A stretch of DNA of 64,000 nucleotides from Oscillibacter valericigenes Sjm18-20. Lineage in GTDB: Bacteria > Bacillota > Clostridia > Oscillospirales > Oscillospiraceae. This document shows, piece by piece, positions 25,889-34,796 of the stretch (the stretch's first letter is position 1; each line of letters starts with the position of its first letter). The stretch is taken from contig AP012044.1 in the NCBI GenBank assembly GCA_000283575.1, positions 744,001-808,000 of the forward strand, written 5' to 3'. The notes beneath the pieces are model-generated. The model searched no databases, was not told where the DNA came from, and saw nothing but the letters and a program-made list of their open reading frames with translations. A program made the translations under genes and the position numbers.

Positions 25889-26443
25889 GTGATGATATTT
25901 AATTTGGAAGACCCTTCCGACCAAAACTTTATAGACAAGTTCAGCCGTAACTATGAACGTCTTATGTTTTTTACCGTAAAAAAGTATACATCCAATTTGT
26001 CTGACCAAGAGGATATCGTGCAGGACGCTTTACTAAAACTGATGAATAAAATTTCTGTTATCCGTCCATTGCCCTGTTACATTTTAGCGGGATATGTTGT
26101 CTCTACAATTAGGAATACGGCGATCAATTATTTGAAACGGCAAGGACGCGAACAAAGCCGTTGCGGTAGTCTTGAGGATGAGACTTCTGTGGAGGACGAG
26201 TCACCTTCGATGGACCAACTGCTGATTCTTGCGGAGCAGCGGGAGCGTCTTTTGGAGCGATGGAATGATTTGCCGGAGAGGGACCGTGTTCTCTTGGAAG
26301 GGAAGTATATTTTTGATTGCACGGATGAAGAATTGGCGGCACGGCTAAACTGCAAGGCAAGTAATATTAGAATGAGATTGAGCAGAGCCCGCCGTAGAGC
26401 GCTTAAATTATTGATTGAATGGGAAGAAGGGGCAGTATTATGA
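25889..26443 (+). CDS. Sigma-70 family (ECF-like) sigma factor, cassette 2
   Basis: A 184-residue sigma factor: region 2 (SNLSDQEDIVQDALLKLMNKI; AGYVVSTIRNTAINYLKRQ), acidic linker (DETSVEDESPS), region 4 (LPERDRVLLEGKYI; TDEELAARLNCKASNIRMRLSRARRRA). GTG at 25889, nine bases after GGAGG, is preferred; the next codon is ATG. Its stop overlaps the anti-sigma start (ATGA). A complete sigma/anti-sigma/secreted cassette follows. Confidence 0.88.
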   Translation: MMIFNLEDPSDQNFIDKFSRNYERLMFFTVKKYTSNLSDQEDIVQDALLKLMNKISVIRPLPCYILAGYVVSTIRNTAINYLKRQGREQSRCGSLEDETSVEDESPSMDQLLILAEQRERLLERWNDLPERDRVLLEGKYIFDCTDEELAARLNCKASNIRMRLSRARRRALKLLIEWEEGAVL

Positions 26444-27165
26444 CAAGACAGGAAGAATTGCGGGAACAGTATGAGGACGCTCTTTTCGCAATTATGATGG
26501 ACGACGTAGCAATCTCTGAGGGAAAAAAGGCGCTGGAGGAAAATGAGCGTTTGAAAAATGACCCCACCGCAGAGTTACCAGAGGAAGTGTCCAAGCGATG
26601 TCAACGGACGATTGGACGGTATTTTGCAAAGCGAACAGCCCGTAAAGTAGGAAGGTTTACCGTAAAAGCTTTTGGCAAGATTGCAATGGTAGCTGGTATT
26701 GCGGCGATGCTTTTTACAGGCGCTTTTGCCGCATCAGAGACAGTGCGGATTAATACGCTTAATTTAGTCGTTGAGGTTTTTGAGGAGAGCACGGATTTCC
26801 ATTTCGCAAAAAGTTCAACTTCCGTTGACGATAGCCAAATCACAGCAAGTTGGTTGCCATCTGGTTATGTACTGGAGGATCAGGGAAAAGATGACTCAGG
26901 AAGTTGGTGTACCTTTAGGAAGTCGGAAAATGAATGCATTTATATAACGTATACCCCGGGAAATGGAGCTGTACTGAGTGCGGATACAGAAAACGCGGAG
27001 ACAGAAGGTGTGCAAATCAACGGGATTCAAGCAACGCTTATAAAAAAGGATCGTGAATTGCAGCTTGTGTGGGGAACAGATGATCAGACGGCTTTTATAC
27101 AAATTGTTGGTGCAGGAATAACAAGTGAGGAACTAATCCATGTGGCAAATGAATTAAAATATTAA
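26440..27165 (+). CDS. Membrane-anchored anti-sigma factor, DUF4367-like, cassette 2
   Basis: A 241-residue protein with the same plan as the 14672-15424 product. The cytoplasmic part starts MTRQEELREQYEDALFAIMM, the membrane helix is FGKIAMVAGIAAMLFTGAFA near residue 87, and the external domain ends ITSEELIHVANELKY. NEDYENALFRLVM in the paralogue and REQYEDALFAIMM here align well and may be the sigma-binding surface (inference). Translationally coupled to its sigma gene. Confidence 0.78.
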   Translation: MTRQEELREQYEDALFAIMMDDVAISEGKKALEENERLKNDPTAELPEEVSKRCQRTIGRYFAKRTARKVGRFTVKAFGKIAMVAGIAAMLFTGAFAASETVRINTLNLVVEVFEESTDFHFAKSSTSVDDSQITASWLPSGYVLEDQGKDDSGSWCTFRKSENECIYITYTPGNGAVLSADTENAETEGVQINGIQATLIKKDRELQLVWGTDDQTAFIQIVGAGITSEELIHVANELKY

Positions 27166-27242
27166 AAATAATGTTGCATATTTGAAAAGCTGGTGTCTCC
27201 TATTTGAGCAAATCCCAAAACATAAATTAGGAGGCAGTTCAA

Positions 27243-27644
27243 ATGAGAAAGAAGTCAATTCGCACAACCATTTTCATGCTTTTGCTCGTCAGCATATTTT
27301 CAGCGAGCCTTGTAAGCGCAAACGCTGCACAGATTAAACTTATGTACACAGGTATTTCGAGCGTGAGCTCCAGTTTAACCATCTCTTCCAGTGGTAAAGC
27401 GACCTGTGCTGGAAGAGTGATTGTGCGGAGTGGGTATACGGTTGATTTGACCGTTGAACTAAAACAGGATGGCACAACGATTAAGACTTGGACTTCAGAG
27501 GGAACTGGCATAGTGAGTGCCAGCGGTGTCCACTATGTCATGTCAGGACACAGTTATGTAGTGACAACGACCGCTACAGTTTATGACTCTAACAATCATC
27601 TAGTCGAGAATCCCGACAAGGACTCGCTGGTTACATACTATTAA
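27243..27644 (+). CDS. Small secreted beta-rich protein, cassette 2
   Basis: A 133-residue exported protein: signal peptide MRKKSIRTTIFMLLLVSIFSA with cleavage near SANA-AQ. The mature part is about 105 residues, Ser/Thr/Val-rich with alternating beta-strand pattern (SSLTISSSGKATCAGRVIVR; GYTVDLTVELKQDGTTIKTW; SYVVTTTATVYDSNNHLV). One Cys. GGAGGCAGTTCAA precedes the ATG. As last gene of the sigma/anti-sigma unit it is the likely output or signal of that system. No named family recognised. Confidence 0.75.
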   Translation: MRKKSIRTTIFMLLLVSIFSASLVSANAAQIKLMYTGISSVSSSLTISSSGKATCAGRVIVRSGYTVDLTVELKQDGTTIKTWTSEGTGIVSASGVHYVMSGHSYVVTTTATVYDSNNHLVENPDKDSLVTYY

Positions 27645-27655
27645 AGTCCAAAACT

Positions 27656-27699
27656 GAGGCGGGCACTCTTTTTTCATAGAGAGTACCCACCTCTTTTTT
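27656..27699 (+). terminator. Terminator of sigma cassette 2
   Basis: GAGG-GGG-ACTCT pairs with AGAGT-CCC-CCTC (C-A mismatches), followed by TTTTTTG. Confidence 0.75.
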
Positions 27700-27956
27700 G
27701 TTTGTCGAAACGTGTCTTAATTTGAGACGCGTTTGGAGGAACAGGTCGCCAGCTTGAAATATTTTATAGGAATTACTGCTTAGTCTATGACATGGAAGAA
27801 GGTGGATTCAGACTGCTTTGCCGGGCAATCTCCGGTCTTCGCCGGGGTTTGCTTTAAAACTCTCAATGCGCGTCGGTGATTGTCGTTGTATTGCTCAACA
27901 CAAACCGCTTTGAGTCCGTTATGATGAAATCAGATCGAATTTAGGAGGAAAGCATT

Positions 27957-28220
27957 ATGCGAGAATTACCAATCACAACTCGCACTATACAAACAGAGGA
28001 CAACCGCCGTCTTACGCTCCGATATATTCTGCTGGTGGAGAAAACGGCGAAGGGGCTGGAAAAATTCGGGGTAAAAATTACCGAGGTAGAGAACGAAACC
28101 AATGCAACCGCGCCCGGTCTGACTATGGACGTTCAGAAAATCCACGGCCTGATCGAGATGTTGGCGCGATGCACCGTCACGCCCACCGGCCTCATGGACG
28201 TACTGGCAGACTTGCAATGA
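27957..28220 (+). CDS. DUF6514 family protein
   Basis: An 87-residue protein with the DUF6514 pattern: RRLTLRYILLVEKT, EKFGVKITEVENE and a C-terminal ARCTVTPTGLMDVLADL. Function unknown; common in gut Clostridia, often next to mobile DNA. AGGAGGAAAGCATT gives a strong start. The 257 bases upstream hold only a startless fragment (YRNYCLVYDMEEGGFRLLCR, about 27740-27860) and a GC-rich hairpin. Confidence 0.8.
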   Translation: MRELPITTRTIQTEDNRRLTLRYILLVEKTAKGLEKFGVKITEVENETNATAPGLTMDVQKIHGLIEMLARCTVTPTGLMDVLADLQ

Positions 28221-28332
28221 CGGTTAATGGTTGCCGCAATGTCCGTGAGGATTGCAGCTGCTAGATGTGAGATGCCGAGGGCGATTACCGCTGCCGTTCC
28301 CCGCCGCATTAATACCGCTTATTTCAGGAGGC

Positions 28333-28609
28333 ATGAATGCCGGTCTGTTTTTCACGCCGAATCAGGGAATAGAAGGTCTGAAACGGTCTCTTGACGCGGA
28401 GCGGCTTTTGCGATGCCTTGGCGCGACTGATAAGCGGGTAGGCTTCCGATACGTATAATTATGGTGGAGCAGGTGCGGGAGGACCCAGATCGCATCCAAC
28501 TGATTACAAAACGCCTCTACCCGGACGCAGGACACCGGTTCGGAATCTCCGCCGTTTCCGTGGAATGGGCGGCTAATAATTTCTTGAAGCAGTTGGGAAA
28601 TAATCTAGT
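28333..28609 (+). pseudogene. Orphan Spo0A C-terminal-domain protein, frameshifted and truncated
   Basis: Begins near an AGGAGG, then LKRSLDAERLLRCLGATDKR. After a one-base shift near 28455 it continues MVEQVREDPDRIQLITKRLY, PDAGHRFGISAVSVE and LKQLGNN. This is the DNA-binding half of Spo0A (compare [21 protein letters not shown] in Bacillus) without a receiver domain, a type found as small orphan genes in Oscillospiraceae. It breaks off near 28609. Confidence 0.7.
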
Positions 28610-28967
28610 GTTACAATTTCGCCCAAGTTGCTTATCTGAAATACGAGGTTACTGTAAAAACGATGATGAACGTGTGGGGTTACATATTAATTCCCCGCTT
28701 GATACTTTATCATTGCACCCTTACCACAAAGATTCCATTTACAATTTAGATGCGCTGTTTTAAGTGAGGCCTATTAATTTGGACGGTTCCTGTCGATCTG
28801 ATGTTTAAGGAGCTGCAAAAAAAGAATCCGAATTACTTTGCCGTGCGCCAATATGTCGAGTACAAATTGGCCGCGGGTATTATATGCTCTGAGTGATTTA
28901 TTAATCATGATTTTTGTCATGGTTAGTGAAAGCACCTGGAGCATTTTACATACAAGAGGGTGAGAAC
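28610..28967. other. Debris before the recombinase remnant
   Basis: No intact gene. Plus strand about 28784-28893 has a startless tail (PVDLMFKELQKKNPNYFAVR, QYVEYKLAAGI) ending in TGA, unrecognised. Confidence 0.35.
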
Positions 28968-29740
28968 ATGAGCAACGGAAAAATAATTCCACTATACGAA
29001 CGGTTATCCCGCGACGATGAGCCGCAAGGCGAGAGCAACAGCATATCCCACCAGAAGCAGATGTTGGAGGAGCATGCCCGGAAAAATAGCTTTCCGCGTC
29101 CAACTCATTTTACCGACGATGGTATTTCCGGCACCCGTTTCGACCGCCCCGTATTTACGGGCATGATGGAAGAAGTTGAGGCTGGATATGTCGAGGTCGT
29201 CATCGTGAAAGGCATGAGCCGGTTGGAGCGTGATTGTCTTAAAGGCAGCCAAGAACATGGAGATTCTGCGGCAGAAAAACATTCGGTTGATTGCCGTAAA
29301 CGACGGTGTGGACAGCGCCCGAAACGATGACGATTTTACTCCTTTCCGCAACAGCATGAACGAATTTATCGTGCGTGATGCCAGTTGGAAAATCAAGCCC
29401 ATTTTTAAGGCTAAGGGTATGACCGGCAAACACCTAACCAGGACAGTCATTTACGGGTGCTTGTGGGCTCTGCCCAACCCAGCACCGTATAACGCCAGTG
29501 TAGTCATGACACTGATTGCCGATACGCTTCGCACGTCTGCCTTACCCCAGAGGAACAGGAGACCCTACGCCAGAAGGAGGAACGCCGGGACAGGCTGCAC
29601 CGGAACTATCTGCGCCGTAAGGCCAGCAGCAAGCAACGAAAGTATTACGACCGCACAAAGAATGAAAATCACAAATAGATGGAGGTCAAGAAAGCGGCTC
29701 ACCCCACCAAGGATATGGAGAAGGGTATTTTCATAACCGC
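28968..29740 (+). pseudogene. TnpX-type large serine recombinase, degenerate
   Basis: Starts MSNGKIIPLYERLSRDDEPQ with the catalytic Ser in YERLSRDD, then SNSISHQKQMLEEHARKN, DDGISGTRFDRP and VVIVKGMSRLERD. A frameshift near 29236 follows, and the next frame reads MEILRQKNIRLIAVNDGVD and KAKGMTGKHLTRTVIYGCLW. After that only traces remain; the long C-terminal DNA-binding region is gone. Related to TnpX of Tn4451/Tn4453 elements. Confidence 0.85.
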
Positions 29741-29808
29741 AGCCAGTTTACCCATTAGGGAGCCGAATCGGGCCATGCGGCCCTCCGCCTGAAACAAAAA
29801 GGGAGTGC

Positions 29809-30169
29809 ATGATGATGGAAAAATTGTCTTATACCTGCTGCGGCGATTGCGAAATCCCCAATTAGGCGCTGTCTGTACAAGCTGATAAGCCCATCGGCAA
29901 GTACGGCAGGATGTGCCTGCGGTACTTGAAAGAGTATCGGCCTTTGCTGTACAACACAGTCTGCTTTTAGGGGAAAAGCTCTATCCGTACCTTATGGAGA
30001 TTGACGCAGCCGCCAACGCGCAGTTGGAGCAACTAATGCCGGAGCTAACCAGATCAGCGGGTGCGACGGAAGAATTGAGAGCCCGTGACCCTATGTGCTG
30101 GGTGGGATTGAAGAACGCTTGCAAGGCGCAGCGGAGGAAATCATATTATCGGACCTTATTTACATTTAA
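29809..30169 (+). pseudogene. TnpV-like transposon protein, degenerate
   Basis: Pieces in changing frames match the small transposon protein TnpV: MEKLSYTCCGDCEIPN, stop, then DKPIGKYGRMCLRYLKEYRP. Further on are LLGEKLYPYLMEIDAAAN and a tail AAEEIILSDLIYI. Companion of the TnpX remnant. Confidence 0.65.
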
Positions 30170-30175
30170 TGAATG

Positions 30176-30207
30176 GGCGGCGGTTTTGAATGGTCAAAAT
30201 CGCCGCC
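30176..30207 (+). terminator. Hairpin after the TnpV remnant
   Basis: 14-bp stem GGCGGCGGTTTTGA / TCAAAATCGCCGCC (one G-T pair), loop ATGG; weak T-run. Confidence 0.6.
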
Positions 30208-30286
30208 TTACAATTCACATAATTATGTTTGTGTTGTTCGAGAGGGCAAATTATTATATAGTGATGTTGTCAAGGAGGTGTTCTAT

Positions 30287-30481
30287 ATGGACTACATGAC
30301 TTTAAAAGAAGTAAGCGAATAGTGGGAGGTTACTCCCAGAAGGATAAACTACTACCGCTCTGCGGGCTGTGTTCCGGGGGCTATAAAGATTGTGACAATC
30401 TGGTTGATTCTGAAAGATACGGATAAACCTGTTGATAAGCGATATAAGATCAACAAACCAAGGGGGAATGAAAGCAAATGA
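30287..30481 (+). pseudogene. MerR-like helix-turn-helix gene with nonsense codon
   Basis: After AAGGAGG: MDYMTLKEVSE, TAG at 30320-30322, then WEVTPRRINYYRSAGCVPGA, the usual small HTH_17/MerR-type excisionase-like protein. Its end overlaps the response-regulator start (ATGA). The stop lies in the first helix, so the product is lost unless translation restarts. Confidence 0.65.
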
Positions 30482-31164
30482 AGCGTATTCTATTAGTTGA
30501 AGATGATTTAAGCCTAATCAAGGGTCTATCCTTTGCGGTTAAAAAGCAGGAATATGACTTAGATATTGCCCGCACAAGTTGCGAGGCAAGTGCAATATGG
30601 TCAGACGGGAAATACGATCTGGTGGTCTTGGATGTTTCCCTACCCGATGGTTCCGGCTTTGATATTTGCAAAAAAATCCGGCAGACCTCAAAAGTACCCA
30701 TTATATTTTTAACTGCGGCTGATGAAGAAACCAACATTATCATGGGGCTTGATATTGGCGGCGATGATTATATTACAAAGCCTTTTAAGTTGGCTGTGTT
30801 TATGTCAAGAATAAACGCGTTGCTCCGTAGAAGTAATAATTTTATGCAGACGGATTTGGAACTGTGTTCTAACGGTATTAGAATTCAACTTTTAAAAGGA
30901 GAAGTCTGCAAAAAAGATGAACGGCTTGAATTAACGGCAGGTGAATATAAGCTGCTGCGTCTTTTTATGGAAAATCCAGATATGGTGCTGTCATCAGAAC
31001 AGATTTTAAGCCGGTTGTGGGATTGCAGTGAGAATTATGTGGACAACAATACCCTTACCGTATACATCCGAAGATTACGCACAAAAATTGAAGATGATCC
31101 AAGTACCCCCAAAAGGATAATTACTGTCCGGCGCATGGGGTACAAGTGGAATTCAGTTGATTGA
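30478..31164 (+). CDS. OmpR-family response regulator (Bce-like module)
   Basis: A 228-residue two-component regulator. Receiver domain 1-115: acidic pair VEDDLS, phospho-acceptor Asp near 52 in LVVLDVSLPDG, conserved Lys in YITKPFK. Winged-helix DNA-binding domain 130-226 (LTAGEYKLLRLFMENP; ENYVDNNTLTVYIRRLRTKI; ITVRRMGYKW). First of four intact genes (regulator, kinase, ABC ATPase, FtsX-like permease), the standard order of peptide-antibiotic sensing and resistance modules. The start overlaps the HTH pseudogene. Confidence 0.93.
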   Translation: MKRILLVEDDLSLIKGLSFAVKKQEYDLDIARTSCEASAIWSDGKYDLVVLDVSLPDGSGFDICKKIRQTSKVPIIFLTAADEETNIIMGLDIGGDDYITKPFKLAVFMSRINALLRRSNNFMQTDLELCSNGIRIQLLKGEVCKKDERLELTAGEYKLLRLFMENPDMVLSSEQILSRLWDCSENYVDNNTLTVYIRRLRTKIEDDPSTPKRIITVRRMGYKWNSVD

Positions 31165-31172
31165 GGTGCAGG

Positions 31173-32210
31173 ATGAAAATACTGGCAAATAAAAAAATCA
31201 AGTCTCTCTTTTGTAGAATCCTGATGTGCATATCAATGTTCGCGGTTATTGCAGTAGTTCTCATGAACTTAGCAGCTCAAAATACAGCGAATTATATCTT
31301 TTCATGTTCTTTATGCATGGCCGTGGCAATCTTGATTTTCTGCTATGGATATTTCAAAGAGCAGCACATGATTATTGAAACCGCTGCTGCACAAATTACA
31401 GATTACATAGCCGGCAATCAAGACGCCCGTATTCAGTGTGACGAGGAAGGCGAATTATACAGACTGTTCCACGAAGTAAATTCTTTGGTTTCCATTTTGA
31501 ATGCCCACGCAGAAAACGAGTTGAGAGCGAAGGAATTCTTGAAGAACACGATAACAGATATTTCGCATCAGCTTAAAACGCCGCTTGCAGCGCTCAATAT
31601 CTATAATGGCATTTTGCAGGGCGAAGCGGAGAAATCACCAACGATTCAGGAGTTCACAGACCTTTCAGAACAAGAGTTGGAAAGAATAGAAACGCTGGTT
31701 CAAAACCTTTTGAAAATCGCAAAGCTTGACGCCGGAACAATCGTGATAGAAAAATCCAAAGAAAATGTATCCGAAATGATGGGCAGCATTGAAAGACACT
31801 TTGCATTTCGTGCCACGCAGGAGGAAAAGAAAATGGTTTTATCCGGTGATGAAGATATTTACCTATTGTGCGACCGTAATTGGCTGATTGAAGCAATCAG
31901 CAATATCGTAAAAAACGCCTTTGACCACACAAAAAAGGGAAATGAAATTCACATTGAATGGAAACAATTTGCATCTGTTGTCCAAGTCATTATAAAAGAC
32001 AACGGAAGCGGTATTCACCCGGAGGATTTGTACCATGTTTTCAAAAGATTCTATCGCAGTCGCTTTTCTAAGGACACACAGGGCGTGGGGCTTGGCTTGC
32101 CGCTTGCAAAAGCCATTATTGAAGCGCACAACGGAACAATCGAGGTCGACAGTGAATTGGGCATCGGCACTACTTTTACAATTAATTGTTTAATTCCTAC
32201 AAAATTGTAG
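31173..32210 (+). CDS. Sensor histidine kinase (Bce-like module)
   Basis: A 345-residue kinase with two closely spaced membrane helices (ILMCISMFAVIAVVLMNLAA; YIFSCSLCMAVAILIFCYG) and almost no external loop, like the intramembrane-sensing BceS type that depends on its transporter for input. Phospho-acceptor His near residue 132 in DISHQLKTPLAAL; N box NIVKNAFDHT; G boxes DNGSGI and GVGLGLPLAK. ATG at 31173 after GAGGTGCAGG; nine bases after the regulator. Confidence 0.93.
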   Translation: MKILANKKIKSLFCRILMCISMFAVIAVVLMNLAAQNTANYIFSCSLCMAVAILIFCYGYFKEQHMIIETAAAQITDYIAGNQDARIQCDEEGELYRLFHEVNSLVSILNAHAENELRAKEFLKNTITDISHQLKTPLAALNIYNGILQGEAEKSPTIQEFTDLSEQELERIETLVQNLLKIAKLDAGTIVIEKSKENVSEMMGSIERHFAFRATQEEKKMVLSGDEDIYLLCDRNWLIEAISNIVKNAFDHTKKGNEIHIEWKQFASVVQVIIKDNGSGIHPEDLYHVFKRFYRSRFSKDTQGVGLGLPLAKAIIEAHNGTIEVDSELGIGTTFTINCLIPTKL

Positions 32211-32282
32211 GATGGGCGTCATATGGCAGTAAGCTTGACGTGATAATCTTTCGATATCAAGGCATAGAGAGGTGGACAACCT

Positions 32283-32966
32283 GTGAATTTATTGGAAGTT
32301 AAATCAATTTTCAAAACCTATGGCAGCGATGAAGCTACCGTACACGCATTAAAAGATGTCAGCTTTTCCGTCCCAAAAGGCGAGTTTGTCGCCATCATCG
32401 GAGAATCCGGTTCCGGCAAAAGTACCCTTTTGAATATGGTAGGCGCGCTTGATAATCCCACTTCCGGAAAAGTATTTATTGACGGCAAAGATATTTTTGC
32501 TATGAAAGACAGCAGCCTGACGATCTTCCGACGCAGAAACATCGGGTTTGTTTTTCAGAGCTTTAATCTGATTCCTGAGCTGACGGTCGAACAGAACATC
32601 ATATTTCCCGTCTTGCTTGACTACCAAAAGACCAATAAAAAATATCTGGAAGAATTACTTACTGTGCTTAATTTGAAAGAACGCCGCCACCATTTGCCCA
32701 GTCAATTATCTGGTGGACAGCAACAGCGTGTAGCAATAGGGCGCGCGCTGATTACGCGGCCGTCGCTGATTCTTGCGGATGAGCCGACAGGTAATCTGGA
32801 TTCGCAAAATAGCAGCGAAGTAATTGCCTTGCTGAAAGAAGCCGCCAGGAAATACGAACAGACCATTGTTATGATTACCCATAACCGGAGCATCGCACAG
32901 ACCGCAGATCGGGTGCTGCAAGTATCGGACGGTGTGCTGACTGATTTCGGAAGGTGCCGCGAATGA
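32283..32966 (+). CDS. ABC transporter ATPase (Bce/LolD-like)
   Basis: A 227-residue ATPase: Walker A GESGSGKST near residue 40, Q-loop VFQSFNLIPELT, signature LSGGQQQRVAIGRAL near 140, Walker B LILADEPTGNLD. Partner of the following permease; together they probably detect and remove a membrane-active peptide such as bacitracin or a lantibiotic. GTG start with AGGTGG seven bases upstream. Confidence 0.93.
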   Translation: MNLLEVKSIFKTYGSDEATVHALKDVSFSVPKGEFVAIIGESGSGKSTLLNMVGALDNPTSGKVFIDGKDIFAMKDSSLTIFRRRNIGFVFQSFNLIPELTVEQNIIFPVLLDYQKTNKKYLEELLTVLNLKERRHHLPSQLSGGQQQRVAIGRALITRPSLILADEPTGNLDSQNSSEVIALLKEAARKYEQTIVMITHNRSIAQTADRVLQVSDGVLTDFGRCRE

Positions 32967-34774
32967 AAAGCTATCTTAGCCTTATTCCGATTTCCGCAAA
33001 GGTACATAGACGGCAGAATCGCATGACGCTTCTTTGTATCATCTTTGCTGTATTTTTGGTAACGGCTGTTTTTTCTATGGCAGACATGAGCGTCAGGATG
33101 GAGACATCAAGATTACTGGAGAAGCACGGCAGTCAGGCGCTTCAAAATATGATCGACAACGCTGCGGTACAGAATTATTTTCTTCTCGCTGCGGCTCTGT
33201 TTGTACTGATTCTGATTGCAGGCGTATTAATGATTTCAAGCAGTATAAACAGCAATGTTGCTCAGAGGACAAAGTTTTTCGGTATGATGCGCTGTATTGG
33301 AATGAGCGGGCAGCAAATTACCCGTTTTGTAAGATTAGAAGCGCTTAACTGGTGCAAAACGGCTATTCCAATAGGCGTTGTACTTGGAATTGTAATCACA
33401 TGGATGCTGTGCGCCGTACTGCGGCTCCTTGTCGGGGAAGAGTTTTCCAACATACCGTTATTCGGAATCAGCCTGATCGGAATTATCAGCGGAATTCTGG
33501 TAGGTGTTATTACGGTTCTCATTGCCGCCAGTTCTCCTGCAAAACGGGCCGCTAAAGTATCGCCTGTAACAGCGGTATCGGGAAATTCTGAAAATACGAA
33601 CAATGCAAACCATGGGTTGCGTACCCGCCTTTTCAAAATTGAAACCGCCCTAGGTATTCACCACGCTGTATCGAATAAGAAAAACCTGATTCTTATGACA
33701 GGTTCTTTTGCACTCAGCATTATTCTCTTATTGAGCTTTACGGTTGTGATCGATTTTGTTGACCATCTCATGCCGCAATACTCCGATGCTTCCGACATCA
33801 ACATTTGCAGCAGCCAAGGTTCAAATTCCATAGATAGCGCGCTGCTGAGTAGGCTTTCTGGCATGGACGGCGTAAATCGTGTTTATGCACGCAGAAGTCT
33901 GTTTGATGTTCCAGCGATGGTCGGAAAAGATGATTTCCGGTCTGAAACGATCGATCTGATATCCTATGGTGATTTTGACTTGGACTGCCTTACAAAAGAT
34001 AAATTGCTGAAAAAAGGCAGCGATATTGCGAAAGTATACGGGGACAGCAAGTATGTACTTGCAATTTGCGGCAAAAACGATCCTTTGGAGGCAGGAGACG
34101 TTCTACAGGTAGGCGGTCAGGAGCTGACAATCGCGGGGACGCTCAAATACAACTTTTTTAGCAGCGACGGCAGCTTGGACGAAAAAATAACGCTCATTAC
34201 TTCCGACGAAACGTTTACCCGGTTGACCGGCATTTCCGATTATTCGCTGGTGATGATTCAAACGACAAAAGACACAACGGACGAAAATGTGGCCGCTATC
34301 CGCAACGCGGCAGGCGAAAACGGTACGTTTTCCGATCTGCGAGACCGGCGCACGAGTAATACCTACCTTGCTTTCGTGTTTTTTGTATATGCGTTTTTAG
34401 CTGTTATTGCTTTGGTCACTGTATTGAATATTATGAACAGCATTTCCATGAGTGTATCCGCAAAGATAAAGCAGTACGGAGCCATGCGCGCGGTTGGCAT
34501 GGACGAACATCAGATAACAAAAATGATTACTGCTGAAACGTCTACCTATGCCGTATCGGGTTGTGCTGCCGGCTGTATCATTGGACTATTGGTTAGTAAG
34601 CAGTTATATGACTACCTTATTACTGCTCGTTTTAGCTATGCAACTTGGAATATTCCCGTTGTTCCTCTCGTGATAATTCTCCTATTTGTTGTTGCCGCTG
34701 CTATAGCTGCGGTCTATGCTCCGGCAAAACGAATTCGGAATATGGCAGTTACTGATACAATCAATGAACTATGA
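32963..34774 (+). CDS. FtsX-like ABC permease (Bce-like module)
   Basis: A 603-residue permease overlapping the ATPase stop (ATGA). An N-terminal FtsX block has a first helix near residues 20-40 and further helices near 60-80, 110-130 and 145-175. There is another helix near 225-245 and an external domain of about 190 residues (250-440). Three closing helices form the second FtsX block (SISMSVSAKIKQYGAMRAVGM is the typical coupling segment). The layout resembles BceB/VraG-type permeases, whose external domain binds the antibiotic-lipid complex. Substrate unknown. Confidence 0.88.
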   Translation: MKSYLSLIPISAKVHRRQNRMTLLCIIFAVFLVTAVFSMADMSVRMETSRLLEKHGSQALQNMIDNAAVQNYFLLAAALFVLILIAGVLMISSSINSNVAQRTKFFGMMRCIGMSGQQITRFVRLEALNWCKTAIPIGVVLGIVITWMLCAVLRLLVGEEFSNIPLFGISLIGIISGILVGVITVLIAASSPAKRAAKVSPVTAVSGNSENTNNANHGLRTRLFKIETALGIHHAVSNKKNLILMTGSFALSIILLLSFTVVIDFVDHLMPQYSDASDINICSSQGSNSIDSALLSRLSGMDGVNRVYARRSLFDVPAMVGKDDFRSETIDLISYGDFDLDCLTKDKLLKKGSDIAKVYGDSKYVLAICGKNDPLEAGDVLQVGGQELTIAGTLKYNFFSSDGSLDEKITLITSDETFTRLTGISDYSLVMIQTTKDTTDENVAAIRNAAGENGTFSDLRDRRTSNTYLAFVFFVYAFLAVIALVTVLNIMNSISMSVSAKIKQYGAMRAVGMDEHQITKMITAETSTYAVSGCAAGCIIGLLVSKQLYDYLITARFSYATWNIPVVPLVIILLFVVAAAIAAVYAPAKRIRNMAVTDTINEL

Positions 34775-34796
34775 GAATACTAGACTAAGCCAAAAA

